Of a stretch of 64,000 bases of DNA, positions 12,456 through 23,347 are shown piece after piece. Made by a program: the position numbers and the translations under genes. Within the stretch, counting starts at the first letter, position 1. The number at the start of each line of letters is the position of its first letter. The notes beneath the pieces were generated by a model. It did no database searches, was not told where the DNA came from, and was given only the letters and a program-made list of their open reading frames with translations. The stretch is from Talaromyces rugulosus (lineage: Eukaryota; Ascomycota; Eurotiomycetes; Eurotiales; Trichocomaceae): the NCBI RefSeq assembly GCF_013368755.1, contig NC_049565.1, positions 2,418,001 through 2,482,000 on the forward strand, written 5' to 3'.

Positions 12456-12640
12456 GTTACGGAGCTCCAAGTAGCCGATTGTAGTATTATGTTAAGATTG
12501 AACAACAGTCATCAAAGCTTTCTCCGGACATCTCTTGAGTTACGCACATCAATAGCTTCTGTTCTTCATACCAGAGAATAACTTATAGGAAGTAAGATAA
12601 ATCAGCATTTGAAGATATTTTCTGATATCATATAGCATGA
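12456..12640 (+). repeat. Relic duplication of the GMC oxidoreductase 3' end
   Basis: About 12456-12525 resembles the last coding part of the GMC gene (around 12160-12225, including the segment encoding [11 protein letters not shown]). 12530-12640 resembles the GMC stop-codon region and 3' flank (12316-12422), including a nearly identical stretch ending in GATATTTTCTGATATCA. Copy 2 has lost roughly 85 bases internally and has no open frame. This looks like an old tandem duplication now decayed. Confidence 0.8.
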
Positions 12641-12675
12641 CACAATCTATCGATCCTTATCCTAAACGGCATAAT

Positions 12676-13567
12676 TCAGTCCACAACAGTGGTGCTTCCT
12701 CCATCTACTGGTAAATTCACTCCCGTTACGAACGAAGAGTCGCTGGAACAGAGATATACTGCTGCATTTGCAAGATCATCATGCTCAAGACCTCTTCTCA
12801 TGGGAATTGTGGCGGCAAATTTGGCACGGAATTCTGGAGTGTCTTTTACACCAGTGAAAGTTTCGGTTCTAAAGGGTCAAATATTAGTAAAAGGACAACA
12901 ATGACGGTTTGAAGCACAGCTTACAGGCCAGTGTAGCCAAGTAGAGGGCATATTGAGTTCACTCGTATTCCATCTGGGCCGTATTCCGAAGCAAGGCCTT
13001 CGGTAATCTGTTGATAGGTGAGCCACACAAGGTCCAGGATAGCATTTCCACATCAGAACCTACTTTGTTTACAAAAGCCTTGCTAGCACCGTAATAGACA
13101 AGTTGATCTTTCGCCCGAAGGCCTCCAATAGAGGAGATATTGAGAACCACCCCTTTCTTCTGCGTCTGGAAATATGGAATGACTGCGGCGAAGCTGAGAT
13201 AAATCGACTTCATGTTAATATCAATGACTCTGGACCACTCATCCTCTGTGACCTCATGTGACGGTTTCTTCGGATGTGTGGTTCCAGCATTGTTCAGAAC
13301 GATATCGAGTTTCCCGAATTTCTGCAGAGTAGCTTGCAAAGCCGCATCCCAAGAGCTTCTACTCGTTACATCCGTCTGTACAAATAAGATGTTGTCGCCG
13401 TAAGTCGATTTGAGATCTTGTTCGACCCGTTTCCCTGCAGATGTGTTGATCTCCGCAATAACAACCTGGGCGCCTTCCCCTACAAATCGCCGGGCAAAGG
13501 ACTCTCCGAAACCTCCACCGGCTCCTGTAATCAGAGCAACTTGGCCTGCGAGTTTTTTATCGCTCAT
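12676..13567 (-). CDS. Short-chain dehydrogenase/reductase (classical SDR)
   Basis: NAD(P)-dependent oxidoreductase of 259 residues from exons 13567-13064, 13007-12925 and 12868-12676. It has the cofactor motif TGAGGGFG near the N terminus, LNNAG, catalytic Ser in NISSIGG and YYGASK supplying Tyr and Lys. Splicing the 56-bp and 56-bp introns restores EGLASEYGPDGIRVNSICP and the terminal FVTGVNLPVDGGS, both typical of classical SDRs. An acidic residue after strand 2 (VIAEIN) favours NAD over NADP, by inference. It converges on the GMC oxidoreductase gene and is divergent from the aldehyde dehydrogenase gene. It may handle a secondary alcohol or keto intermediate of the same pathway, but the substrate cannot be read from the sequence. 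Confidence 0.92.
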
Positions 13568-14004
13568 CGTGATCCAAGTATTATTATTTGTTTTTTGTTC
13601 TATTAGTACTCAGCGGTTATCTCTTTTGATAAAGACCAGGTATTTAAAACAGCGAATAGCATTATTTAAGGGCCTTTGGAGACATGAAGTTAGGTATCAT
13701 TATTTTACAGTTTGGAGAAGGTATTTTAAAGACGCTAAAGTTGGGGTAAAAAGGAACTCCGCTCTTTTTTTACCTTCTTTTTTCTTCTTCTTTTTTTTGG
13801 AGAACTATCTCAATGTTGGGGGATGGTGGGGATTTTGGAGTGTATCCGGAGCAAATGTGAGGCACTGTTATGGAATGTTGCTCTGTCCAAACTTATAACC
13901 GCATAAATATAATTCTATTGATATCGACAGTTACATAGTTATTGACTCATTTATTCCTTCTATTGAGAGACTATTGTGAACAAGTTCTACAGCTTCAATT
14001 AACC
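13568..14004. promoter_or_regulatory. Divergent SDR/ALDH promoter spacer
   Basis: The 437 bases between the divergent start codons of the SDR and aldehyde dehydrogenase genes form a shared upstream region that could coordinate the two. It is T-rich on the plus strand at 13766-13800. No factor site could be named with confidence. Confidence 0.5.
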
Positions 14005-15961
14005 ATGTCGAACATTACAGAGGTCACCCTACCAACAGGTAAATCGATTCATATACCAATACAGAGACACAAGTTATTAATTATGGAACCCATTAGGCAA
14101 AAAGTACTTCCAACCAACGGGTTTATTTATCAATAATGAATTTGTTACTGCAGCCAGTAGACGCACATTTGAGACTCTCAATCCAGCGTGAGATAACCAG
14201 GCCATTGAACTTTTGTACTCTGCTAATAATACCTTGGACATGTAGCACCGAAACCCCGATTTGCTCGGTTCAAGAAGCCGATGTAAACGATGTCGATATT
14301 GCTGTAAATGCAGCCCGCAAAGCTTTTCAACGTGACTCTCCATGGCGTCAAAGAACGCCTCAAGAACGTGGAAGGCTCCTCTTTAAACTAGCCGATCTCA
14401 TGGAGGATAATGCAGATGTGCTGGCAAACGTAGAGAGTCTTGACTGTGGGAAAGCCTTGCCCTTTTCAAAAGGTGATGTTCAAGCTTCGGCCGATGTTTT
14501 CCGGTATTATGCAGGGTGGACAGATAAAATTCTCGGTCAAACGATGGATATCAGTAATGATCGAATGGGATGCACTATATATGAGCCGTAAGACTGAATT
14601 TTTTTTCTCTTCGTGGATGAACAAAATCTCGTTAACTTTTTTTGCTAGGATCGGCGTTTGCGGCCAAATTATCCCGTGGAACTTCCCCTTGCTAATGCTA
14701 TCGGTAAGCTACCTCTATCTACGTATTTGCATGACAAGTCTGCTAAAAAAAAAATTTTGATCCAATCAGTGGAAAGTCGCACCAGCTATAGCATGCGGCT
14801 GTACTATTGTCATGAAAACTGCAGAACAAACTCCGCTTTCCGCTTTGATCTTCGCAGAACTAGTCGTGAAAGCTGGTTTTGACAAAGGAGTTGTCAATAT
14901 TATCAGTGGGTTTGGCAGAATCGCTGGCGCTGCGATTGCGAACCATATGCAGGCAATTATTATGGCCCCAAAGCATCATTGATAGGACCAAGACTGACTC
15001 GGGAGCAGGTGGATAAAATAGCCTTTACTGGATCAACAGCCACTGGTCGTTCCATCCTCCATGCTGCTGCGTCGTCGAATCTGAAGAAGACAACACTGGA
15101 GCTCGGCGGTAAATCACCGCAGATCATTTTTGATGATGCAGACTTGGAAGATGCAGCGAAATGGGCTGTTGAAGGAAGTTTTGCCAATCACGGACAGAAT
15201 TGTAATGAGATTGACCCTCAGTCATAAACATTAACCAGTCCACTGACCTTTTATATAGGTGCTGCAGGATCGAGGATATATGTCCAGTCTGGGGTATATG
15301 ATCAATTTATTTCTCTATTCAAAGAGCAGATGCAGCAGATTAAAGTCGGCGACCCCTTCGGGCAAGGTACATATCAAGGACCGCAAATCTCTCAAGAACA
15401 GTTTGATAAAATTATGGGCTATATTCAATCTGCTCGGGATGAAGGTGCAACAATCGAAGTGGGGGGTCAACGATTTGGGAATAAAGGATACTTCATCAAC
15501 CCAACAGTGATTACAAATGGACACAAGGACATGAAGGTGGTGCAAGAAGAGATCTTTGGCCCAGTCGTCGTTATCGCAAAATTTGAGAGTCTGGAAGAAG
15601 TCATCGATCTTGGAAATGCCACTCCATTGTAAGTCATTCGGGGTTCCATCCTACCAAAACTAATGATCAATAGTGGCCTTGCAGCCGGAGTACACTCAAA
15701 AGACATGAAGCAGGCTTGGAAAGCTGCTAAAGGCCTCGAAGCTGGATCTGTTTACATGAATTTCTACAACCGAGTCCACCCCCAAATGCCATTTGGTGGA
15801 TACAAACTCAGTGGAATAGGAAGGGAACTGGTAAGTCTGATTTCGTGCTATCGAGTACTCATCTAACTATCTTATAGGGAGCTTATGCTCTAGAGAATTA
15901 CTGTCAGGTCAAGAGCATTCATGTCAATATCAACATGGCTGCTCCTGGTTTTAAACTATAG
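14005..15961 (+). CDS. Aldehyde dehydrogenase (NAD(P)+)
   Basis: Oxidises an aldehyde to the carboxylic acid. It has 502 residues from nine exons: 14005-14038, 14097-14187, 14246-14587, 14649-14703, 14770-14952, 15009-15201, 15259-15628, 15674-15830 and 15878-15961. Marks seen: [10 protein letters not shown], cofactor loop FTGSTATGR, catalytic Glu in LELGGKSP, catalytic Cys in HGQNCAAGSR, and EEIFGPVVV. The intron 14953-15008 begins CAG|GCAATT, so it needs a GC donor. Using it joins ANHMQ to VDKIAFTG with no loss, and a CTGAC branch-like sequence precedes the acceptor. Length and motifs fit the cytosolic ALDH class. It is the natural partner of the GMC alcohol oxidoreductase. Confidence 0.94.
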
Positions 15962-16524
15962 CCGTCAGATGTTACCAAGGTAACTAGGCCTTAGGTAGCG
16001 ATGTGTCAGAAAGGGAAGACTGTACCAAAATTTTACACCGCAAGTGACCATTTTCAACGTGCAATGTATTTATGAATGTTCATATGCGAGTACCGACCCT
16101 CCAGCTCGTGCTTCGGTGCCTCGAGGTTGCATCGGGTGCAACTGCGTTTGGACAACCTGCATTTGCCTTGGGAGCTGGGAGACATGATGGATTATGAAGA
16201 TGAGAAAATCCACTGTACACGAAGTTTAACCTTGGATCGAAATATACATCGTTCAAATGTTTCCATCAACTTGTCCACCTAGAAATGAATAAGTGACATA
16301 AGGGGCTAGTCTGCTGATTGGTCATCCACACTGGACCTTTTTTCATAAATCTTACATTTATGGTTGAACTCTGGTAACGATTAGATGAGCTTATTATTCT
16401 AAATTATCAGGGATAAGATACAACTTAAATATGTACATCCAAGAGCCCGAGAAAATTAACAACAAGGAAAAAGCAAAAGTATAACGACAAGTGCAACCAG
16501 ATCCTCGATATGAATCCAACAACG
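15962..16524. other. Convergent spacer, no gene seen
   Basis: 3' flanks of the aldehyde dehydrogenase and NmrA-like genes. There are no conserved coding or RNA features. Confidence 0.6.
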
Positions 16525-17494
16525 TCAACGTTGCTTGAATTCGCTCTCCTTTTCCAACCACGTCTCAAAATCCTTCAGGTCAGGGTTCATTCTTTTCAGC
16601 TCTGGAATATCCGCCTTGTAACCTTCATCGTGGAACCACTTGAGCATGTATCCGAAATCCTTCATGGAAATCATGATGATGGAAGCAAGAAATCCGAAAG
16701 TAGCAGGAACTGATTGCCCTGTTTTCCGCTGGAATATTTTCTCAAATTGGTCATAGGTTAACTCGTCGCCGGCTAACGAGAGACCCTTGCCTGCATATTT
16801 CTCTGGGTGAAGGAAGCCCTCGGCACCAAAGAACCCAATATCGCTGGTTGCCACCAGTTGCAATGGTTTTTCCTTCAGAGCCAATCTGTAGGAAGTCGCA
16901 AAAACCTTACCGAAAAATCCGGGTACAAGGTTTTCGAAGAATGCAGTTGGGCGGAGAATGAACCACTGCATCCCAGTATTCTTGCTCTTTTCCATCAAGT
17001 GCTGCTCGATGTTGTGTTTGTGGATAAAATGCGGGATATTGGTTGGATTTTTAGGAGATCTTGCCTCTCCGCCCCGGTCGACAGAGCTGTAGATGAAGAA
17101 TTTCACATTTTGTTTCACGGCCTCATCAACCAAAGCTTTGCCTTGTGTCTCCTCTAACGCTCCATTGCCAATGGCCACCTGCTTTATATTCTGAGCATAG
17201 TTCGAATGTACATGGTATCAATATTTTGGGGGTCGTACATACCTGGACACTGAAGACACCCCAAACAGGGGTTTTCGTGACTTTTTGTGCATTCTGAAAG
17301 ATGCCTGCGGGATCATCTAAATTCCCTTGTACCAGTTTGATGTTTGACGACAACTGCGTCAGTCGCTGAGCCGAGGAGGATTGAGAATTGCGCGTGACGG
17401 CGAGGATCTCGAACGGAGCTTTCCTGGCGACGAGACTCTTGATAAGCGAGCCACCCTGCTTCCCTGTCGCACCAGTGACAAGTACGGCCGTCAT
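16525..17494 (-). CDS. NmrA-like NAD(P)-binding protein
   Basis: Atypical short-chain dehydrogenase fold of the NmrA/HSCARG type. Members often sense NAD(P) redox state or act as reductases, and NmrA itself represses nitrogen-catabolic transcription. It has 301 residues from exons 17494-17243 and 17178-16525; the 64-bp intron joins WGVFSVQ to VAIGNGALEE. The N terminus LVTGATGKQGGSL is the Rossmann GxxGxxG motif. YSSVDRGG and WFILRPTAFFENL are typical of this family, and no classical YxxxK pair is present, which favours a sensor or atypical reductase. It closes the metabolic cluster and could be a regulator or an accessory reductase; that role is inferred from position only. Confidence 0.9.
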
Positions 17495-18087
17495 GTTGTA
17501 TGATCTGTTGTATTCAAGGGCTGGTGGAAGTATGTTGCAAAGCGTTGATAGTTCTTAAGGTATATATGTATGAATCATCGGGGGGGGGGGTTGTTATCCT
17601 GATTATATACTTGTGGTGGCAAATTTTTTTCACAAGCAAAAGCGATCGATCGCAATCTTAAGAGTTCAAAATAATTAAAAATAAGCATAGAATGGAATAG
17701 AATAAGCCATGCTTTTTTGTTGTGCCGTTACATCATCATTTGCGTTTCGGGGTTGACCTCAATCCCGAGCTGAGCAATCAATGTTAGATTGAAATTTAGG
17801 TGCATGAAAAACACGGTGGTATATTGGATTCGAATTAATGTCACGACTCTTTACATTGAAACCCCGGTGTATTTATCTTAACCGGTTTAAAAAGAAGAAG
17901 AATGAGAATACAAAATAAACGTTTCATCGTGTCAACGTAAACGGCTTGGAAGTTTTTTTAACGGAACTGTTTTTTAGGGAAAAAACAAACAAACCCACCA
18001 TGACATCTCTTTTTTCTAGTTCAATGGTATAATGTAGTTATCCTACTTTTATTTTATTTTTTTTCCCCCCTTTTACATTCCCACTTC
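17495..18087. other. Intergenic, no gene seen
   Basis: Upstream region of the NmrA-like gene and 3' flank of spermidine synthase. It has an 11-G homopolymer at 17580-17590 and poly-T at 18050-18063. No coding signal was recognised. Confidence 0.6.
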
Positions 18088-19310
<1,223 letters not shown>

Positions 19311-19732
19311 TGTGGAGAGAGTCGCGCGACAACGAAGACTCGAAGGAGGGGTAGTAATGCGTTTGCGAGAAGAATTGAAGCAGCTGAACAGTGTCCTTGT
19401 AGGAAGGACTAAGCTAGCAGAAGATCGAGCAGCAGATAAGGAAGGGTATAAAAAGGAAGCGGGTATCATACAGAGTTAGTTGTCCGGGGGGTTGGAGAGA
19501 AAAGAAGGCAAAAAAAAAAAAAAAAACCTATACAGTCCCCGGGTGCTTCTGCCCAACTAGTCAATTGGACGCGGCGGGGTTGCCCGGGCCCACTGACAGC
19601 AGCCTCCGCGCGCAGGTCAGAATTTTAAGATGACATCAGTGTGTTTTTTTTATTTCAAAAAAAATTAAGAATCAATTGATTAAATCTCTCGCTATTAAAT
19701 AGCTCACTCTGCGCCTGCTCATGGTTTGACAG
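19311..19732. other. Upstream region of spermidine synthase and QCR8 3' flank
   Basis: Noncoding. It carries a run of about 17 A near 19510-19526. No other feature was recognised. Confidence 0.6.
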
Positions 19733-20223
19733 CTATTCTAGACTCCCCTCCGCTTCCCGGCCAGGCTTCGAGTTCAGGTACTCGTTTCTACCAGCTATTG
19801 TCAGTCGTCCATTCACAGGCACAAACCAGTTCAAAAAGACACAGTCAGCTAGGTCAATCAGTACCTCTCAATGGCCCAGTTCATAGAGCCGTAGGCAATC
19901 ATAAACGGGGGAGCAACGTAGAGCACCTGATGGCGAAACCGGCGAAATGTGTTGAACACTGCAGCGCTGGCCGCGCCGGCAAAGACTCGCTGGCGGTTCG
20001 GTGACAGAGCGTAGAAGGCGATGCCTTTCTGGGGTATGGGGGTTCCTGGACTCTCAGCATAAGTTTTCATGCAATGGTATAGAAGGCGACGACATGGAGT
20101 GGCATACATACCAGGATCACCGAATGGTCCGGCCCAGCTAGATAGTATATACGATCAGAATGTGCCTTCAATGATCTGCCATATACCTTACTGTCCAACC
20201 TTGGGGTTTGCAGCAGCAACCAT
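19733..20223 (-). CDS. QCR8: Cytochrome b-c1 complex subunit 8
   Basis: Small single-span subunit of respiratory complex III in the mitochondrial inner membrane. It is assembled from four short exons, 20223-20192, 20137-20112 (26-bp micro-exon), 20045-19865 and 19787-19733, giving 97 residues. The diagnostic stretch is KGIAFYALSPNRQRVFAGAA, followed by FNTFRRFRHQVLYVAPPF, the membrane helix and MNWAIERNEYLNSKPGR, all typical of QCR8. The last exon begins RNEYLNSK only if the acceptor at 19788 is used, which supports the model. The first exon (MVAAANPKVG) is less conserved, so the start is the weakest part. It is divergent from the prohibitin gene. Confidence 0.9.
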
Positions 20224-20532
20224 ATCGACTACAAATTTGCTGGCGAGTAGATGTAAAGCGCAAAAAGTGACAATTGCAGTTGGCGGCCTAGCGCGACGCT
20301 TTTCTGCAATTGCAAAAGCGATGACGCTGTCATTGGATCACACACAGCCAGACTTTCCTAAATAGGAATGTACGAAAATACCACGCGCTAAGCCCAATAC
20401 AGCTATGGGAATGCGAGGGCGGCGGCAGGCGGCAGAAAGCCGTAGCCAATTCGCTGACCTCCAGAAAGCTCTCCACACTCCATAACGCTCAAGCAACAAC
20501 CAAGACTCTCTCTGTCATCGCTAATCACAATA
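20224..20532. promoter_or_regulatory. Bidirectional promoter of QCR8 and prohibitin 1
   Basis: Only 309 bases separate the two start codons of these divergent mitochondrial genes, so they probably share upstream control. A plus-strand AGCCAATTC segment near 20444-20452 contains CCAAT, a candidate HAP/CBF site. That assignment is by motif only. Confidence 0.6.
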
Positions 20533-21423
20533 ATGGCGTCGCCAAACGCTCTCCTCAGATGGTTCGCCCTGCCCATCGCCGGTGCTCTCGCTGTTGATGC
20601 CTCTATTTACGACGTCAAGGGCGGCTCGCGCGCCGTCATCTTCGACCGCTTGACTGGTGTGCAGGAAAAGGTGGTCGGCGAGGGAACGCATTTCCTGATT
20701 CCCTGGCTGCAGAGGAGCATCATCTACGACGTGCGAACCAAGCCCAGGAATATCTCCACGACGACCGGCTCCAAGGATTTGCAGATGGTCAGCCTGACGC
20801 TGCGTGTGCTGCACCGTCCCGAGGTCCCGAACCTGCCCAAGATCTACCAGGTACGGTTTTCCGCCAGTTTTTTTCCCCGTCACTTTGCTAATATAAAGGA
20901 ATAGTCTTACGGTACTGATTACGATGAACGTGTGCTCCCCTCCATCGGAAACGAAGTCCTCAAGGCCATCGTCGCCCAGTTCGACGCCGCCGAGCTCATC
21001 ACCCAACGAGAGGCCGTGTCGAACCGCATCCGCACCGATCTCATGCGCCGCGCTGAACAGTTCAACATCGCCCTCGAGGATGTATCCATCACTCACATGA
21101 CTTTCGGCAAGGAATTCACCCGCGCCGTTGAGCAGAAACAGATTGCCCAGCAAGATGCCGAGCGAGCCCGCTTTATCGTCGAGCGCGCTGAGCAGGAGCG
21201 TCAAGCCAACGTTATCCGCGCAGAAGGTGAAGCCGAGAGTGCCGATATCATCAGCAAAGCTGTTGCCAAGGCCGGTACTGGTCTGATTGAAATCCGTCGC
21301 ATTGATGCCAGCAAAGAGATTGCCGCCACGCTGGCCGCCAACCCCAACGTTACTTATATTCCCGGTGGTGAGGGCAAAGAGGGAGGCAAAGGCACGAGTA
21401 TGCTTTTGGGTTTGAGAAGTTAA
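20533..21423 (+). CDS. PHB1: Prohibitin 1
   Basis: Subunit of the ring-shaped prohibitin complex of the mitochondrial inner membrane, which scaffolds lipids and regulates m-AAA protease. It has 278 residues from exons 20533-20850 and 20905-21423. The N terminus has a short hydrophobic anchor ([14 protein letters not shown]), followed by the PHB/SPFH domain with [20 protein letters not shown] and LTLRVLHRP. The C-terminal half is a charged coiled coil ([16 protein letters not shown]) as in PHB1. [17 protein letters not shown] is diagnostic of PHB1 rather than PHB2. Complete and intact. Confidence 0.97.
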
Positions 21424-21534
21424 TTTGGGAGAAGAGAAGAAAAAAATTTCGTCATATAATGAACTTAGCTCTGTGTATTAGTCTTCCCTCGTCATTCATC
21501 ACTTCATCACCATTATTGTAGCAATAGGACATCT

Positions 21535-22866
21535 TCACTTTACTTCCGCCGATAACCTCCGATATACATGTATTTGATATCTCATATCCTCCAGCTTGAC
21601 TAGACCGTCACCACCCTCCAGATTTACGCTGTATGCCAGCTTGCTCGCCTCTCTTCGGAACCACCTCGAATCCTGCGAGAGCATTTTCTCCCACTTCCCT
21701 TCCGCAACCGTTAATAGTGTATGCTCTAGCAGGAATTTCATTGGATATTGCCTCTGTTTGGCAGGCTCGGTGCTACCGCCGAGGGATAATGTAGAATAGC
21801 TTCCGGGACTGTCGACAATGAGCAGTATCGTGCCCGGATCCGTCTCGTCTGTGATACGCAAAAGGAGCTGCGTCGTCTTGGGCATGGAAGTAGAAAATAG
21901 CTCGTTGAGAGTGAACATGAGCGAAACTAGGTTTGTTTTGGGTGCGTCGTGCGGTGATAGTAAAGATGAGAAGTCTGGTTCTGAAAGGGAGAGCACATCC
22001 AAGTGCCGGAATGAGATATCCACTGGGGAAGAATCTTCAAGAAGTGGTGAGGTACATGCTTTTGGTCCGGGAACTGAAGTAGAGTGTATGCCTTTGCTAA
22101 GGCTGTCGACGACATTTGACCAAGCAGCAACGTCGACGGCTGTGATGGATAGTTTTGGTAGAAGTGCATCCTTGGCTGTCAAAGATAATTTTGCCAAGCC
22201 AGAGTCCATGCTCTCTTCCGTCTCGTCCGTCTGCTTCGCATTCTTTGAAGAAGCATCACTATATTCATCGAGAAGAGCCCTCCAGACGCCTGCCAGAGCC
22301 ACGATCTCCGCCCCGGCACCGCCTCCTATACACAGCACATGCATGCCATTTTCATTCTTGTTCTCGCTGTTACTTTCATCTTGATCTGGGTTGCGACCCA
22401 AACTAGCCAAAATAGCAGGCACAACGCCCTTGAAAATACCCACATATGCCAGACACCTCGATGCCGACCACCTCAGGGCATACGCTCTCAGCAGCTCGGG
22501 GCTCGCATCGGCAAACGCCGACACAAAATCTCTGTTATACAGATGTGCCTTTAGCGTCTGGATCTGTGTGTGCAGATCATCTTCTTTTTGGTCATCATCC
22601 GACTCCCTAGTGTCAGGTAGAAGCGCGGTTCTGAATACATTCAGTAACAGCTGCTGCAGCGACAACGGGATTGATGCTATTGCCTCGGACAAGCTAATTT
22701 CGACATCTTGTGGATTTTCTTTTTTTGAAGCTGCTGTTGCGTTTTGCTGTTGCTCTGCGAGCAGCCTGCGAGGGGCCGACGGTGCAGTTTTTCTTTTCGG
22801 GTCTGATTTTTTCCCTTTGGGGTTTGATGTGGGTTGTTTGCCTGGAGGGTTTCTTTTGGGGCCCAT
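21535..22866 (-). CDS. BMT6: 25S rRNA (uridine-N3) methyltransferase, BMT6-like
   Basis: Predicted nucleolar SAM-dependent methyltransferase; yeast Bmt6 makes m3U in 25S rRNA. Single-exon, 443 residues from the ATG at 22866. The frame stays open upstream to 22914, but the chosen Met begins the lysine/proline-rich MGPKRNPPGKQ tail, which looks like a nucleolar-targeting N terminus. VLCIGGGAGAEIVALAG is SAM motif I. NLVSLMFTLNELFSTS is the family's motif IV region, and QYPMKFLLEHTLL and DSRWFRR follow near the C terminus. It converges on the prohibitin gene with 111 bases between stops. The family assignment rests on motif memory, so the exact rRNA position is inferred. Confidence 0.8.
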   Translation of the reverse strand: MGPKRNPPGKQPTSNPKGKKSDPKRKTAPSAPRRLLAEQQQNATAASKKENPQDVEISLSEAIASIPLSLQQLLLNVFRTALLPDTRESDDDQKEDDLHTQIQTLKAHLYNRDFVSAFADASPELLRAYALRWSASRCLAYVGIFKGVVPAILASLGRNPDQDESNSENKNENGMHVLCIGGGAGAEIVALAGVWRALLDEYSDASSKNAKQTDETEESMDSGLAKLSLTAKDALLPKLSITAVDVAAWSNVVDSLSKGIHSTSVPGPKACTSPLLEDSSPVDISFRHLDVLSLSEPDFSSLLSPHDAPKTNLVSLMFTLNELFSTSMPKTTQLLLRITDETDPGTILLIVDSPGSYSTLSLGGSTEPAKQRQYPMKFLLEHTLLTVAEGKWEKMLSQDSRWFRREASKLAYSVNLEGGDGLVKLEDMRYQIHVYRRLSAEVK

Positions 22867-23347
22867 CTTGTGGAACATATAAATGTTTTTGTGATGTCTT
22901 GTCTGGGCTGTCAACTGGTGGTATATTTAGTGTGAAAGGTTTAATTGTTATTGCAATCGACAAGTTGTTACCGTTGTATGGGGTTCTTCGGTGTCGGGCC
23001 AGTCATACGGTTATGTGACGGTAAAATACCTAGAATATGGATAAATCACACCTAACTACAGGCTGTAACTTTGTAAGACACCGTACCCTGGAACTACATC
23101 GTAACGGTTATACATTGTGTTCTCACAAATCTGGAACTTTACATCATTAAATCTTAGTTTTTTTTTTTTTTTTGTCAATTGACTTGGATTAATTAACTTG
23201 AGTAGTAAACCTGCTAGCCATTTAGATCGGGATTCTAGCTTCCAATGTTCAACTTCTTACTATTTCGAGTACAGCTTGTCTAGACATATCAATGTTATAT
23301 CTGATTCTTGCGCTCTTCTATGGTAAATGTTTTAAAATATTGTCCAA
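22867..23347. other. Intergenic, no gene seen
   Basis: AT-rich spacer with a poly-T run near 23159-23174. No coding or RNA feature recognised. Confidence 0.6.

Noticed and set aside
21818..22384. Plus-strand open frame of 188 codons opposite the rRNA methyltransferase
   Set aside because: The minus-strand frame has SAM-binding and family motifs; the plus-strand product is only a Ser/Cys-rich shadow.
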